From positions 3,224,001 to 3,288,000 of the forward strand of contig NZ_CP104208.1 in assembly GCF_026230175.1 (NCBI RefSeq): a stretch of 64,000 nucleotides of DNA. The letters run 5' to 3'. This document shows, piece by piece, positions 24,840-37,581 of the stretch. Numbering within the stretch: position 1 is the stretch's first letter; the number at the start of each line of letters is the position of its first letter. This DNA is from Desulfovibrio mangrovi. GTDB taxonomy: Bacteria; Desulfobacterota; Desulfovibrionia; Desulfovibrionales; Desulfovibrionaceae. Both the position numbers and the translations under genes were made by a program. Below the pieces are notes generated by a model, which saw only the letters and a program-made list of their open reading frames with translations, made no database searches and was not told where the DNA came from.

Positions 24840-26954
24840 CTATACGAGTCCCTTTTCAGCCTGCGCCTGTATGGCGGTAATGGCTACGGTGTTCACGATA
24901 TCGGGTACCGTGCAGCCGCGGGAGAGGTCGTTAACGGGCTTGTTAAGACCCTGCAGCACGGGGCCGATTGCCACTGCATTTGCCGCACGCTGAACAGCCT
25001 TGTAGGTGTTGTTGCCGGTGTTCAGGTCCGGGAAGATGAAGACGGTCGCCTTGCCTGCTACCTCGGAGTTGGGCAGCTTGGTGGCGGCTACGTCTGCATC
25101 GATGGCTGCGTCGTACTGGAGTGGGCCTTCCAGCAGCAGCTCGGGGGCACGTTCCTTGGCAATGCGGGTGGCTTCGATGACCTTTTCCACGTCAGCACCC
25201 TTGCCGGAAGAGCCGGTGGAATATGATAGCATGGCTATGCGCGGGTCAACCCCAAAAATGCGGGCCGTCTCACAAGAGCTGATGGCGATTTCCGCCAACT
25301 GCTCGGAAGTGGGATTGGGATTCACTGCGCAGTCGCCGAATACCAGCACGCGGTCCTTCAGGCACATCAGGAAGACCGAGGACACGATGGATGCGGTGGG
25401 CTTGGTCTTGATGAACTCGAATGCGGGACGAATGGTGTGGGCGGTGGTGTTGATAGCGCCGGAAACCATGCCGTCGGCGTCATCCTGCTTAACCATCATG
25501 GTGCCGTAGTAGGTGGGGTCGGACATGGCGTCGCGCGCCTGTTCCATGCTGATGCCCTTCTTCTTGCGGAACTCGAAGTAGGCTTCAACGTACTTCTCGA
25601 AATTGGGCGACAGCTCGGGCTGAATGATCTGGATATCGCCAAGGTCGAGACCAAGCTCGGAGATCTTCTTGCCGATTTCATCGGCATTACCCAGCAGGAT
25701 GATTTTGGCAACGCCGCGGCGGTCGAGGATTTCGGCTGCACGCAGGATGCGTTCTTCAGCGCCTTCGGGCAGGACAATGCGCATCTTGTTGCGCTTGGCC
25801 TTTTCGATGAGGTTGAACTCGAACATCTTGGGCGTGACGCGGGTGGACTTGCGGCCGATGACGCGCTTGGCGATTTCGGCAGTGTCCACGCATTTTTCGA
25901 ATACGCCGAGGGCGGTGTTGATCTTGCGTTCGTTTTCAGGGTCGATCTTGCCGTACAGGTCGTTGAGGATCTGCGTGGTAAGATAGGTGTGTTCCTTGAC
26001 GGAAAGAACCGGAACCGGAACGCCGGTCCAGCCTTCGATCAGGCGGTGCACGTTGGGCGCGGGCTGCAGGCCACCGGTGAGCACGATGCCGGAAATGTCG
26101 GGGTAGGCGTTGGAAAGACGGGTGGCAAGCGTGGCAATGATGATGTCGCTGCGGTCACCGGGGGTGATGATCAGGCTGCCGGGGTTCACGTAGTCGAGGA
26201 AGTTGCCGATCTGCATGGCGGCGATGAGGTAGTCGTCCACCAGGGTGTCCAGACGGCCGTGACCGTAAAGAACGGTACCCTTCAGCCACTTCTTCACGTC
26301 GTTCATGGTGGGCTTGCCCAGAGTGGGCTCGTCCGGAATGACGTACACCGCAAGGGGGTTGGTGCAGCGGGTCTTGCATTCGAGAGAGTTGATGATCTGC
26401 TCGGCGCTGACGCTGTCCTTGTCCGCACGGTTGATGATGGCCGAAACGATGTCCAGCCCCTTTTCCTCGAGGGAATCAATGGTCAGCTGGGTGGAGCCGA
26501 TGATTTCATCGGTGCTCTTGCCCTGACCGTTGGCGATGACCACCACGGGGCAGCCAAGGTTCGCGGCGATGTCGGCGTTCAGGTCGAACTCGAACGCGGC
26601 GTCCTTGCCCAGGAAGTCGGTGCCTTCACACAGTACGAAGTCGTAGTTGTCTGCGAGCTTCTTGTACTTGTTCAGGATGTTGTCGAGAAGGGTGGCGTGC
26701 TGGCCGTGATTAATGAGTTCACGGGCTTCGTTCAGCGAGTAGGCGTAGGTATCCTCGTAAGGAATATCCAGCCCGAAGTGGGTGAGGATCAGGTTGATGT
26801 CATGATCCCGAACGTCACGGTTGGGGTTGTTGATGATGGGCCTGAAGAAGGCGACTTTACGGATATCCCTGAGCAGTAGCTGCATCATGCCCAGTACGAC
26901 GGCGGATTTGCCGCTCTTGGACTCCGTGGCTGTAATGTACAGGTTGTTGGACAC
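24840..26954 (-). CDS. pta: phosphate acetyltransferase (long form with BioD-like and DRTGG domains)
   Basis: The start is taken as GTG 26954 (SNNLYITATESKSGKSAVVLG), 6 bases after AAGGAGC; an ATG 27 bases further upstream lacks a good site. The 704-aa protein has an N-terminal P-loop-like domain (to about 210), a DRTGG domain (about 215-330, PGDRSDIIIATLA) and the catalytic PTA domain from about 380 (KAKRNKMRIVLPEGAEERIL, SYSTGSSGKGADVEKVIEAT, NTGNNTYKAVQRAANAVAIGPVLQGL). It makes acetyl phosphate from acetyl-CoA. A terminator-like hairpin separates it from the upstream Fe-S gene, so it may have its own promoter. Confidence 0.96.
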   Translation of the reverse strand: MSNNLYITATESKSGKSAVVLGMMQLLLRDIRKVAFFRPIINNPNRDVRDHDINLILTHFGLDIPYEDTYAYSLNEARELINHGQHATLLDNILNKYKKLADNYDFVLCEGTDFLGKDAAFEFDLNADIAANLGCPVVVIANGQGKSTDEIIGSTQLTIDSLEEKGLDIVSAIINRADKDSVSAEQIINSLECKTRCTNPLAVYVIPDEPTLGKPTMNDVKKWLKGTVLYGHGRLDTLVDDYLIAAMQIGNFLDYVNPGSLIITPGDRSDIIIATLATRLSNAYPDISGIVLTGGLQPAPNVHRLIEGWTGVPVPVLSVKEHTYLTTQILNDLYGKIDPENERKINTALGVFEKCVDTAEIAKRVIGRKSTRVTPKMFEFNLIEKAKRNKMRIVLPEGAEERILRAAEILDRRGVAKIILLGNADEIGKKISELGLDLGDIQIIQPELSPNFEKYVEAYFEFRKKKGISMEQARDAMSDPTYYGTMMVKQDDADGMVSGAINTTAHTIRPAFEFIKTKPTASIVSSVFLMCLKDRVLVFGDCAVNPNPTSEQLAEIAISSCETARIFGVDPRIAMLSYSTGSSGKGADVEKVIEATRIAKERAPELLLEGPLQYDAAIDADVAATKLPNSEVAGKATVFIFPDLNTGNNTYKAVQRAANAVAIGPVLQGLNKPVNDLSRGCTVPDIVNTVAITAIQAQAEKGLV

Positions 26955-27034
26955 TGTTAGGCTCCTTGCATATCCAGACACACAAAGCCGGACGCGATAC
27001 CGGCTGTAACGAATCGGGACCCATTCCCGAAACG

Positions 27035-27075
27035 AAAAAGCGCCCGCCCCCTCTCAGAGGAACGGGCGCATTTTT
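27035..27075 (-). terminator. terminator hairpin between the Fe-S subunit gene and pta
   Basis: Arms GCGCCCG and CGGGCGC enclose an inner stem CCTC-TCA-GAGG; on the minus strand TTTTTC follows. The plus-strand side also carries a T-run. It begins directly after the stop of the Fe-S gene. Confidence 0.85.
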
Positions 27076-27080
27076 ACATA

Positions 27081-28370
27081 TTAGAGCGTTTCCGCGTATA
27101 TCTCAATGCTATGTTTCACTGCGACACTGTCATTGTTCTGGGACAGCATGTCAGTGATCTGCATCATGCACGCGGGGCAACCGGTGGAGAGCACCTTTGC
27201 GCCGGAGGCGACGATGTTCTCGCGCTTGCGTTCGCCGATCTTCTTGGACAGATCGTAGTGGTACAGGTTGAAGGTACCGCCGCAACCGCAGCAACGATCC
27301 GCTTCGCTCATTTCCACCAGTTCATAGTTGGGGTTCATGCGGATGAGATCGCGGGGCTGGGAAGCAACCTTCAGGCTCTTCTTCAGGTGGCAGGAGTCAT
27401 GGAAGGTGACCTTGGTGCCGCCCTTGGGAGCCTCGGTGGGCTTCACGCCCAGCACGTCCACGACGAACTGGTTAATGTCCATGGCCTTCTTGGAGATCTT
27501 GGCGATCTTGTCCTGCACTTCCTTGGGATACTCGGCCGAGAACTGGGGCCAGAGTTCGTGAATGGTGGAGATGCAGGAGCCGCAGGGGGCCACGATATAG
27601 TCGTAGTTGCCGTCGCCGAAGATGTTCACGTTGAACTTGACCATCTTGTCGTAGGCAACGCGGTCACCGGCAGACAGGGCGGGAATGCCGCAGCACGCCT
27701 GAGCGGAGGGCATCCACACGCCTACGCCGTGGTGACGGAAGACCTTCAGGCAGGCTTCGCCGGCCTTGGTGTACATCTTGTCGGCCACGCAGCCGGGGTA
27801 GAACAGGACACGGATGCCGGACTTGCCGGCGGGGGTGTCGATGGTTCCGTACTTGCTGTGCAGGGACTGCTTGGCAAGCGGGGAGAAGTGGCGGTCGCCG
27901 ATGACGGGCGACAGGAACTTCGAGCAGGAGGAACCGAGCAGTTCGTTGGCCTGGCTGGTGAACAGCCCCTGGAACTTGGAACCGAAGTCAAGAAGGGCGT
28001 TGAACAGCTTGGGGTTGCCCACCATGCCGCGCAGAATGGCCTTTTTGACCGGGGAAAGCCCCATATAGGTGTTCACGATGGTGCGGCCCTGGAGGAAGAT
28101 GTCCATGATGCGCACGCCGGAAGGACAGTTGGCCGCACAGGAACCGCAGAGCAGGCAGCGGTTCAGACGTTCCTGAACGCCTTCGGCGTCCTTGATCATC
28201 TCGTGGGCGAGGTTTTCCAGCAGGGCGATCTTGCCGCGGGTAACGTCGGATTCGCGCATGGTTTCGGCGAATACAGGGCAGACAGCCTGACACATGCCGC
28301 ACTTCATGCAGGCAACCATCAGGTCATCCAGTTCCTCGAGCATCTTTGCAAGTTTATTCAGATCGGCCAT
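27081..28370 (-). CDS. Fe-S subunit of lactate dehydrogenase (GlcF/CCG-domain protein)
   Basis: The 429-aa protein has two [4Fe-4S] motifs at the N-terminus (CMKCGMCQAVCP and CLLCGSCAANCP) and two CCG domains (PGCVADKMYTKAGEACLKVF...CCGIPA and SCHLKKSL...CCGCGGTFNLYHYDLS). This is the pattern of GlcF and the iron-sulfur partner of FAD-linked lactate/glycolate dehydrogenases. It would pass electrons from the flavin subunit to the membrane or to heterodisulfide-like partners. It lies 3 bases after dld. D. vulgaris has the same pair, DVU3027-DVU3028. No membrane segment is present. Confidence 0.93.
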   Translation of the reverse strand: MADLNKLAKMLEELDDLMVACMKCGMCQAVCPVFAETMRESDVTRGKIALLENLAHEMIKDAEGVQERLNRCLLCGSCAANCPSGVRIMDIFLQGRTIVNTYMGLSPVKKAILRGMVGNPKLFNALLDFGSKFQGLFTSQANELLGSSCSKFLSPVIGDRHFSPLAKQSLHSKYGTIDTPAGKSGIRVLFYPGCVADKMYTKAGEACLKVFRHHGVGVWMPSAQACCGIPALSAGDRVAYDKMVKFNVNIFGDGNYDYIVAPCGSCISTIHELWPQFSAEYPKEVQDKIAKISKKAMDINQFVVDVLGVKPTEAPKGGTKVTFHDSCHLKKSLKVASQPRDLIRMNPNYELVEMSEADRCCGCGGTFNLYHYDLSKKIGERKRENIVASGAKVLSTGCPACMMQITDMLSQNNDSVAVKHSIEIYAETL

Positions 28371-28373
28371 GAT

Positions 28374-29762
28374 TTACCTCCCAGCGATGATCTTGCCGGG
28401 GTTCAGAATATTCTTCGGGTCAATGGCCTTCTTCATATTCAGGGAGTACTCGATGGTGGCGCGGGAAGTTTCCTTCTCCATCCACTTGGACTTTGCCATG
28501 CCGATGCCGTGTTCGCCGGACAGGGTGCCCTTCAGGGACAGAGCGGTGTCGAAGATTTCGTCAACGGCTTCTTCCACGCGGTGGTATTCCTTGGCATCAC
28601 GCTTGTCGCAGAGAATGGTGGGGTGCAGGTTGCCGTCGCCAGCGTGGCCGAAGGTACCGATCTGAATGTCGTACTTCTTTGCGATGTTGTTGATGGCGGC
28701 AACCATGGCCGGGATCTGGGAACGCGGCACGGTGGCGTCTTCAAGCACGGTGGTGGGACGGGCGCGGGCAAGGGATGGCAGCGCGTTGCGGCGTGCTTCC
28801 CACAGCTTCAGCTTTTCAGCGGCGTCCTTGGCTACCACGATCTTGGTGGCACCGCTCTTTTCGAGCACCTTTACCACGGTAGCGGCTTCGTCTTCAACCT
28901 GTGCGGGGTGACCGTCAACTTCGATCAGCAGGATGGCTGCGGATTCAACGGGCAGACCGGCCTTGGTGTAGTCTTCAACGTAGCGCATGCAGGCCTGGTC
29001 CATGAATTCCAGGGTACAGGGCACAACATGTGCGGCGATGATGCCTGCAACTGCGGCAGAGGCCTTGTTCACGTCGTCGAACACGGCCATCATGGCCTTG
29101 GAGGCTGCCGGAGGAGGAGTAAGCTTGAGGATGATTTCGTTGAATACGCCGAGGGTGCCTTCGGAAGCAGCCATCAGACCGGCAAGGTTGTAGCCGGTGA
29201 CGCACTTGACGGTGCGGGAGCCGGTCTTCACCAGTTCGCCGTTCACGTCGAAGAAGTCCAGACCCATGACGTAGTCCTTGGTCACGCCGTACTTCAGACC
29301 GCGCAGACCGCCGGCGTTTTCGGCAACGTTACCACCGATGGTGGAAACAGCCTGAGAGCCCGGATCCGGGGGGTAGAAGAGGCCGCGCTTGGCTACCTCT
29401 GCCGCGAACTTGGCGGTAACAACGCCGGGCTCAACAACGGCGTACAGGTCTTCTTCGTTGATTTCCAGAATCTTGTTCATCCCGTTGGTCAGGATGACGA
29501 TGCCGTCGCGCTTGTCCGGGATGGTGCCACCGGAAAGGTTGGTGCCTGCGCCGCGAACGGTGATGGGGTTGTTGTTCTCGTTACACAGGGCAACAACCTT
29601 GCCGAGCTGCTCAGAATTGGTCGGGCGAACAACCAATGCAGGGACAACAGGTTCAAGCACGGCAGAGTCGTAAGAGTAAGACTGACGGTCGGCTTCGGAA
29701 TTGAAGACGTTTTCGTCGCCTACGATGGACTTAAATTCTTTGACAAGAGATTCACTGAGCAT
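28374..29762 (-). CDS. dld: FAD-linked lactate dehydrogenase (GlcD/Dld family)
   Basis: The 462-aa protein has the vanillyl-alcohol-oxidase-type FAD domain (residues about 40-180: PALVVRPTNSEQLGKVVALCNENNNPITVRGAGTNLSGGTIP, PPDPGSQAVSTIGGNVAENAGG) and the C-terminal FAD-linked oxidase domain (GTFGHAGDGNLHPTIL, SGEHGIGMAKSKWM). GEHGIG is a conserved family motif near the active site. Homologues oxidise D-lactate or glycolate to the 2-oxoacid. In Desulfovibrio the DVU3027 protein is linked to D-lactate oxidation. Substrate stereochemistry is inferred from this similarity. Confidence 0.9.
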   Translation of the reverse strand: MLSESLVKEFKSIVGDENVFNSEADRQSYSYDSAVLEPVVPALVVRPTNSEQLGKVVALCNENNNPITVRGAGTNLSGGTIPDKRDGIVILTNGMNKILEINEEDLYAVVEPGVVTAKFAAEVAKRGLFYPPDPGSQAVSTIGGNVAENAGGLRGLKYGVTKDYVMGLDFFDVNGELVKTGSRTVKCVTGYNLAGLMAASEGTLGVFNEIILKLTPPPAASKAMMAVFDDVNKASAAVAGIIAAHVVPCTLEFMDQACMRYVEDYTKAGLPVESAAILLIEVDGHPAQVEDEAATVVKVLEKSGATKIVVAKDAAEKLKLWEARRNALPSLARARPTTVLEDATVPRSQIPAMVAAINNIAKKYDIQIGTFGHAGDGNLHPTILCDKRDAKEYHRVEEAVDEIFDTALSLKGTLSGEHGIGMAKSKWMEKETSRATIEYSLNMKKAIDPKNILNPGKIIAGR

Positions 29763-29840
29763 GGAGAACTGCCTCCAAAAGGGCGGTTAAGGTCTGCGCT
29801 TGCCTGCCTCGACATCCGGCAACGGGAGACAGGGGCGGTG

Positions 29841-29882
29841 AGAAAAAACGGAGCAACTTACTTTCAGGTGAGCCGCTCCGTT
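29841..29882 (-). terminator. terminator-like hairpin upstream of dld
   Basis: On the minus strand AACGGAGC and GCTCCGTT pair around about 20 bases, followed by TTTTCTC. It lies after lldP and about 80 bases before the dld start, which suggests partial termination or attenuation. Confidence 0.7.
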
Positions 29883-29916
29883 TACCATGTGTCTGGATAG
29901 CAAAACCCTTTCAAGC

Positions 29917-29950
29917 GCCGGGAGCGGGTATCGCGCATCCCGCTCCCGGC
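29917..29950 (-). other. intercistronic hairpin after lldP
   Basis: A perfect 12-base inverted repeat (GCCGGGAGCGGG and CCCGCTCCCGGC) around a 10-base loop lies about 15 bases past the lldP stop. There is no T-tract, so mRNA 3'-end protection or processing is more likely than termination. Confidence 0.75.
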
Positions 29951-29963
29951 AAGTGACGGGGGA

Positions 29964-31652
29964 TTAGAACAGAGTCGGGAAGAACACGAAGCACATCAGG
30001 GAGGCGATGATGCCAACCACAGCGGCGTACAGCAGGAAGGGCCATACGGTGCGCTTCAGGATGGTGCCTTCCATGCCGGACAGACCGACAACGGCGCAGG
30101 CAGCCACGATGTTGTGGATACAAACCATGTTACCGGCGCCACCGCCAACAACCTGAGCTGCCACAATGATCTGGCGGGGCAGTTCGAGCTGCTGAGCTAC
30201 GCCCCACTGGAATTCAGCGAAGAGCAGGTCGGATACGGTGTTGGAACCGGTGATGAAGGCGCCGAGGCCACCCACAACGGAGGCGAACATGGGCCATGCG
30301 TTACCAACCAGGCCGGAAACTGCCTTGGCAAGTTCCAGAGGCATGGAAGCCAGGCCATTGGGGTTGGTGCCGGACAGACGGAAGATGGACACCAGGGCAA
30401 CAGCGAAGAGCAGTGCGATGGTGGGGTTCTTCATCTTGGCAAAGGATTCGGTCCATGCCTGCTTTGCCTTGGCGCCGCTCATGCCGTGCAGCGGAATGGT
30501 CAGCAGTGCTACGAGCATGAAGGGAATGGTGCCGGGCAGGTACAGGTAGGCGATGGAGTTGTTGATTTCGGGGTGACCCAGGAAGCCTGCGTCGAAGGTC
30601 AGCTTCACACCAGCGAGCATACCCTTGAGGCCCAGATCGGGAATACGGGTGATAACGAGGATGGCACCGATCAGAACGTAGGGCAGCCATGCCTTGAACT
30701 GGGACATGTGAGCCTTGAATTCCTTGGTGTCGGCAACGGAGATGTCGCCGGTCCACTCGGGATCCCAGTTCTTGTGGTCGCCGAAGGTCCAAACCTGCTC
30801 AGGTACGCAGAAGCCCTTCTGTGCACCGAGAACCACGATACCGAGGCCGACAAGACCACCGATAAGGGAGGGGAACTCGGGGCCTACCAGCCATGCGAAG
30901 GCGAAGTAGGGGATAACGAAGGCTACGGCTGCGAATACGCAGAACTTCCAAGCCTTGAAGCCGTCAGACCAGCTGCGGTTGGGGCCGAAGAAGCGGGTGA
31001 TGAAGCCCAGCATGAAGATGGGCAGAATGAAGGCCATCACGCCGTGGAAGATGGTGGCCCACTGACCGATAATCATGTTGAACTGTTCGGGAGAAGCGAA
31101 GTTCAGGCCGGGTACGCCGGAAGCAACGGCTTCCTTTACCAGAGGCTGAACGTACTTCAGGCCGAGAATGATGGGGGTACCAACAGCACCGAAGGATACG
31201 GGGAAGGAGTTGAAAACAAGGCAGATAACGGCTGCTGCGAGGGGCGGGAAGCCCAGGGAGAGCAGCAGGGGAGCTGCAAGAGCAGCAGGAGTACCGAAAC
31301 CTGCGGCACCTTCGATGAAGGCTGCGAACAGGTAGCCGATGATGATCGCCTGAACGCGATGGTCACCGGAAATCTGCTGCATGCCGTACTGAATGGTTTC
31401 CATGCCGCCGCTGTACTGCAGGGTGTACAGGATCAGGATGGCACCGAAAACAATGATGAGAACGCTTACTGCGGTGATCGCACCATGGAAGGACATGGCG
31501 GCGATGGTGCTTACATCGATGCCCCAGCCAACCATTGCACCGAGGACGGCACATGCCCAGGCAATGGGCATGGCTTTGGTAGCAGGCCAACGCAGGCCAA
31601 CCATCAGGATCAGAGCTGCCAGAATGGGCAGCATGGCAAACAAAGCCAACAT
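29964..31652 (-). CDS. lldP: L-lactate permease (LctP family)
   Basis: The start is ATG 31652 ([17 protein letters not shown]), with AGAGGAGC 5 bases upstream; a longer frame adds 12 unlikely residues. The 562-aa protein has about 12-14 membrane segments. It carries the LctP features [66 protein letters not shown] and [21 protein letters not shown]. It imports lactate with protons. It follows por, which encodes the next enzyme needed after lactate oxidation, and hairpins lie on both sides. Confidence 0.95.
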   Translation of the reverse strand: MLALFAMLPILAALILMVGLRWPATKAMPIAWACAVLGAMVGWGIDVSTIAAMSFHGAITAVSVLIIVFGAILILYTLQYSGGMETIQYGMQQISGDHRVQAIIIGYLFAAFIEGAAGFGTPAALAAPLLLSLGFPPLAAAVICLVFNSFPVSFGAVGTPIILGLKYVQPLVKEAVASGVPGLNFASPEQFNMIIGQWATIFHGVMAFILPIFMLGFITRFFGPNRSWSDGFKAWKFCVFAAVAFVIPYFAFAWLVGPEFPSLIGGLVGLGIVVLGAQKGFCVPEQVWTFGDHKNWDPEWTGDISVADTKEFKAHMSQFKAWLPYVLIGAILVITRIPDLGLKGMLAGVKLTFDAGFLGHPEINNSIAYLYLPGTIPFMLVALLTIPLHGMSGAKAKQAWTESFAKMKNPTIALLFAVALVSIFRLSGTNPNGLASMPLELAKAVSGLVGNAWPMFASVVGGLGAFITGSNTVSDLLFAEFQWGVAQQLELPRQIIVAAQVVGGGAGNMVCIHNIVAACAVVGLSGMEGTILKRTVWPFLLYAAVVGIIASLMCFVFFPTLF

Positions 31653-31678
31653 AAAACGCTCCTCTTTGAGGTTTTTCA

Positions 31679-31705
31679 GTGACGTCAAACCACCTAAAAC
31701 GTCAC
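31679..31705 (-). other. inverted repeat in the lldP leader
   Basis: GTGACGT and ACGTCAC (7-base arms, 13-base spacer) lie just upstream of the lldP ribosome binding site and could fold in the transcript. A regulatory role is only a suggestion. Confidence 0.4.
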
Positions 31706-31720
31706 CCCAGGTTAAGGGGC

Positions 31721-31748
31721 CCGGGGGAGGCTTCCGCTCCTCCCCCGG
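31721..31748 (-). other. intercistronic hairpin between por and lldP
   Basis: Ten-base arms CCGGGGGAGG and CCTCCCCCGG enclose an 8-base loop. It lies about 30 bases past the por stop and has no T-tract, so it probably affects mRNA stability or processing. Confidence 0.75.
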
Positions 31749-31777
31749 ACTCCGGGCTTATCACTTAAGGTCGGGCG

Positions 31778-35464
<3,687 letters not shown>

Positions 35465-35584
35465 TCATGCTGTCCCGGTTGCCATTTCCAGGCAGTGATC
35501 GTGTATGATCATCAGCATCGGGTGCGAGTTTTTTCCCCGTCTCGCCCCCAGCGGTTGGTTGGCTGTGAAACCGGATTTTGCCTT

Positions 35585-35600
35585 AACAAGAACTATGCCA
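35585..35600 (-). promoter_or_regulatory. sigma-54 (-24/-12) promoter of the por operon
   Basis: Minus-strand TGGCATAGTTCTTGTT matches the consensus TGGCACG-N4-TTGC well: TGGCA is perfect, spacing is right and TTG is present, but the -12 reads GT instead of GC. Transcription would begin near 35574, giving a leader of about 145 bases. It fits the NtrC-type regulator encoded just upstream. Confidence 0.65.
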
Positions 35601-35684
35601 TTGTGCGCGATATAAAAATGGTTTGTTATTCCCCCGTGTTACCTCCTTTGCCAATAGAACGATCATTGGTGGGTCGTATGTGTT

Positions 35685-35702
35685 TGTCTGAAAAAAAAGA
35701 CA
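35685..35702. promoter_or_regulatory. activator site 1 (inverted repeat) upstream of the por promoter
   Basis: TGTCTGAAAAAAAAGACA is an 18-base inverted repeat (arms TGTCT/AGACA) about 107 bases upstream of the -12 element. It shares its layout with site 2. It is the likely binding site of the adjacent sigma-54 activator. Confidence 0.7.
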
Positions 35703-35789
35703 CCCTGCTTCTGGTAAGAGATAGTTGTCCCGAAAAACGGCTTTGCCTCAGGCCTAAACCGTGTGGGTGCTCAAACCGAGTCTGCTGAG

Positions 35790-35807
35790 AGTCTGAAAAA
35801 ACAGACT
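35790..35807. promoter_or_regulatory. activator site 2 (inverted repeat) upstream of the por promoter
   Basis: AGTCTGAAAAAACAGACT is a perfect 18-base palindrome (6-base arms). Its centre is 105 bases, ten helical turns, from that of site 1, so both would face the same side of the DNA. Confidence 0.72.
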
Positions 35808-35923
35808 TGTCACCGGTGAATGCTGTTTCATATAACAAAATGAGTGCACAAACAATAGCTAAACAAGCCCCGGTTGCCCAAGGCTGGCTGGCGTGCCGAA
35901 TACTACACTATACTGCCCCAAAA

Positions 35924-37438
35924 TTACAGGCTGATATTATTCTTTTTCAGCAGGGCATAGAAATGGGACCGTGAAAGGCCCGAAAGACGTACAATCTCCT
36001 GCACGTTCCCCTCTGTTTGCGCAATAATGGCCTCAATATACTTGCGTTCCATCAAATTCTTGAAGTCCTTCAACTCGGGAAGCGGGCCCTGAAGCAGGGT
36101 ATCCGCGCAGGCCTCAATGTCCATTTTTTCAGACATGGCCGCTTCAGCTGCGTCACCCTGCAAGGCTCCTGCACGTATTGGGGCGGGAGTTTCCGGTTCT
36201 GAACGGTCACTCCGGGGCTGCACATCGGTGCGGCCGCCGCAAGGGGAACCGCCGCGGGCGAGGTTGGCTTTGGCAATCTTGATGCGCAGATCCTGCGGCA
36301 GATGCATGGCATAGAGCATGGACTCCATGCCCGAGGCCACAAAGGCGCGTTCCAGCACGTTGAACAATTCGCGCACGTTGCCGGGCCACTCGTAGTTTGA
36401 GAGCATGGTGAAGAAGTCGGACGAAAACCCCTTGTTGGGCACTCCGTACTGCTCGCACAGCCTGTTGACGTGGAACATGGCCAGCGGCTTTACGTCCTCG
36501 CAGCGCAGACGCAACGGGGGCAACTCTATGTGCATGGTCTTCAGGCGGAAAAGCAGGTCCTTTCGGAATTCGCCACGCTCCACCATTTCATCCAGATTCT
36601 TGTTGGTGGCCGAAATGAGGCGGAAATCACTTTTCACTTCCTGGGTACCGCCCACAGGGCGGAAGACGCGTTCCTGCAGGAAGCGGAGGAATGATTTCTG
36701 AATGGACAGCGGCATTTCCCCCACTTCGTCGAGGAACAGGGTGCCCTTGTCGGCCACTTTGACCAGCCCGTCCTGATCCTGCTGCGCGCCGGTAAAGGCG
36801 CCCTTCTTGTGCCCGAACAGCGTGGATTCCACGAGGGTTTCCGTCAATGAGGCACAGTCCACTACTACGAAGCGGTTGTTTCTGCGCAGGCTGTTGGCAT
36901 GCACGGTGCGGGCAGTGAGTTCCTTGCCGGTACCGGTTTCGCCGGTGAGGAGCACGTTGGCGTCCGTCATGGCGGCCTGTGCAACCAGGTTGAAACAGTT
37001 GCGCATGGCGTCGCTGGAACCGATGACGTTTTCGAGGTTCAGTGCCACAGGCGCGGAGCCCTTGCTCTGCTTTTCTTCGCGGTACTGCAGGGCACGCTTG
37101 AGGGTCAGCGTCGTCTGCTTGATGGGGGTGGGTTTGACCAGAAAGTCCCATACGCCGCCCTGAATGGCGAGTTCGGCACCGTCGGGGTCGCCCTCGCCTG
37201 TGAGGATGATCACTTCTGGGGCATCCGGTGTGCTGCGTATCTGCGGCAGGGCGGTTAGTCCGTTGCCGTCGGGCAGACGGATATCCAGAAACACCACGTC
37301 AAAGGCTTCCTCTTGGATGGCTTTCAGGCCGTCGGCAATGGTGTGCGCGGCACGGCATTGAAAGTTCAGGCGGGCCAGAAGGCTCTGGATGGTCTCACAG
37401 ATGTGTCTGTCGTCATCGATAACAAGGATGTTGGGCAT
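35924..37438 (-). CDS. lurR: NtrC-family sigma-54-dependent response regulator (LurR-like)
   Basis: The start is ATG 37438 (MPNILVIDDDRHICETIQSLL); the longer frame adds 23 unlikely residues. Order in 504 aa: receiver (about 1-120, phosphoacceptor Asp in DVVFLDIRLPDG), AAA+ ATPase (about 150-380, Walker A GETGTGKE, sigma-54 contact loop GAFTGA, SLVDE-type Walker B region) and a Fis-type helix-turn-helix at the C-terminus (IVRLSGLSRSHFYALLKKNN). It matches DVU3023 of D. vulgaris, reported as the LurR regulator of lactate genes. It most likely activates por through the two sites in the 35429-35923 gap. Confidence 0.9.
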   Translation of the reverse strand: MPNILVIDDDRHICETIQSLLARLNFQCRAAHTIADGLKAIQEEAFDVVFLDIRLPDGNGLTALPQIRSTPDAPEVIILTGEGDPDGAELAIQGGVWDFLVKPTPIKQTTLTLKRALQYREEKQSKGSAPVALNLENVIGSSDAMRNCFNLVAQAAMTDANVLLTGETGTGKELTARTVHANSLRRNNRFVVVDCASLTETLVESTLFGHKKGAFTGAQQDQDGLVKVADKGTLFLDEVGEMPLSIQKSFLRFLQERVFRPVGGTQEVKSDFRLISATNKNLDEMVERGEFRKDLLFRLKTMHIELPPLRLRCEDVKPLAMFHVNRLCEQYGVPNKGFSSDFFTMLSNYEWPGNVRELFNVLERAFVASGMESMLYAMHLPQDLRIKIAKANLARGGSPCGGRTDVQPRSDRSEPETPAPIRAGALQGDAAEAAMSEKMDIEACADTLLQGPLPELKDFKNLMERKYIEAIIAQTEGNVQEIVRLSGLSRSHFYALLKKNNISL

Positions 37439-37581
37439 GGTGTTCGGGCGGGTTACGAAATGTTGTGGCGCTGCAGGTACTCTTCGAGACTTTGGTGGTA
37501 CTGTCACTCATCATCAACGGAAACGCTGTTTTTGTCCAGTGTCTGCAGCCCTCTGCGGGCGGAAGAGACGCGGACAACGGG

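Noticed and set aside
22441-24993. 850-codon plus-strand frame over ackA and the DRTGG gene
   Set aside because: Its translation is Gly/Val/His-rich and matches the antisense pattern of coding DNA; real genes are on the minus strand.
27111-29900. 929-codon plus-strand frame over dld and the Fe-S gene
   Set aside because: Same antisense effect; the minus strand carries full motifs.
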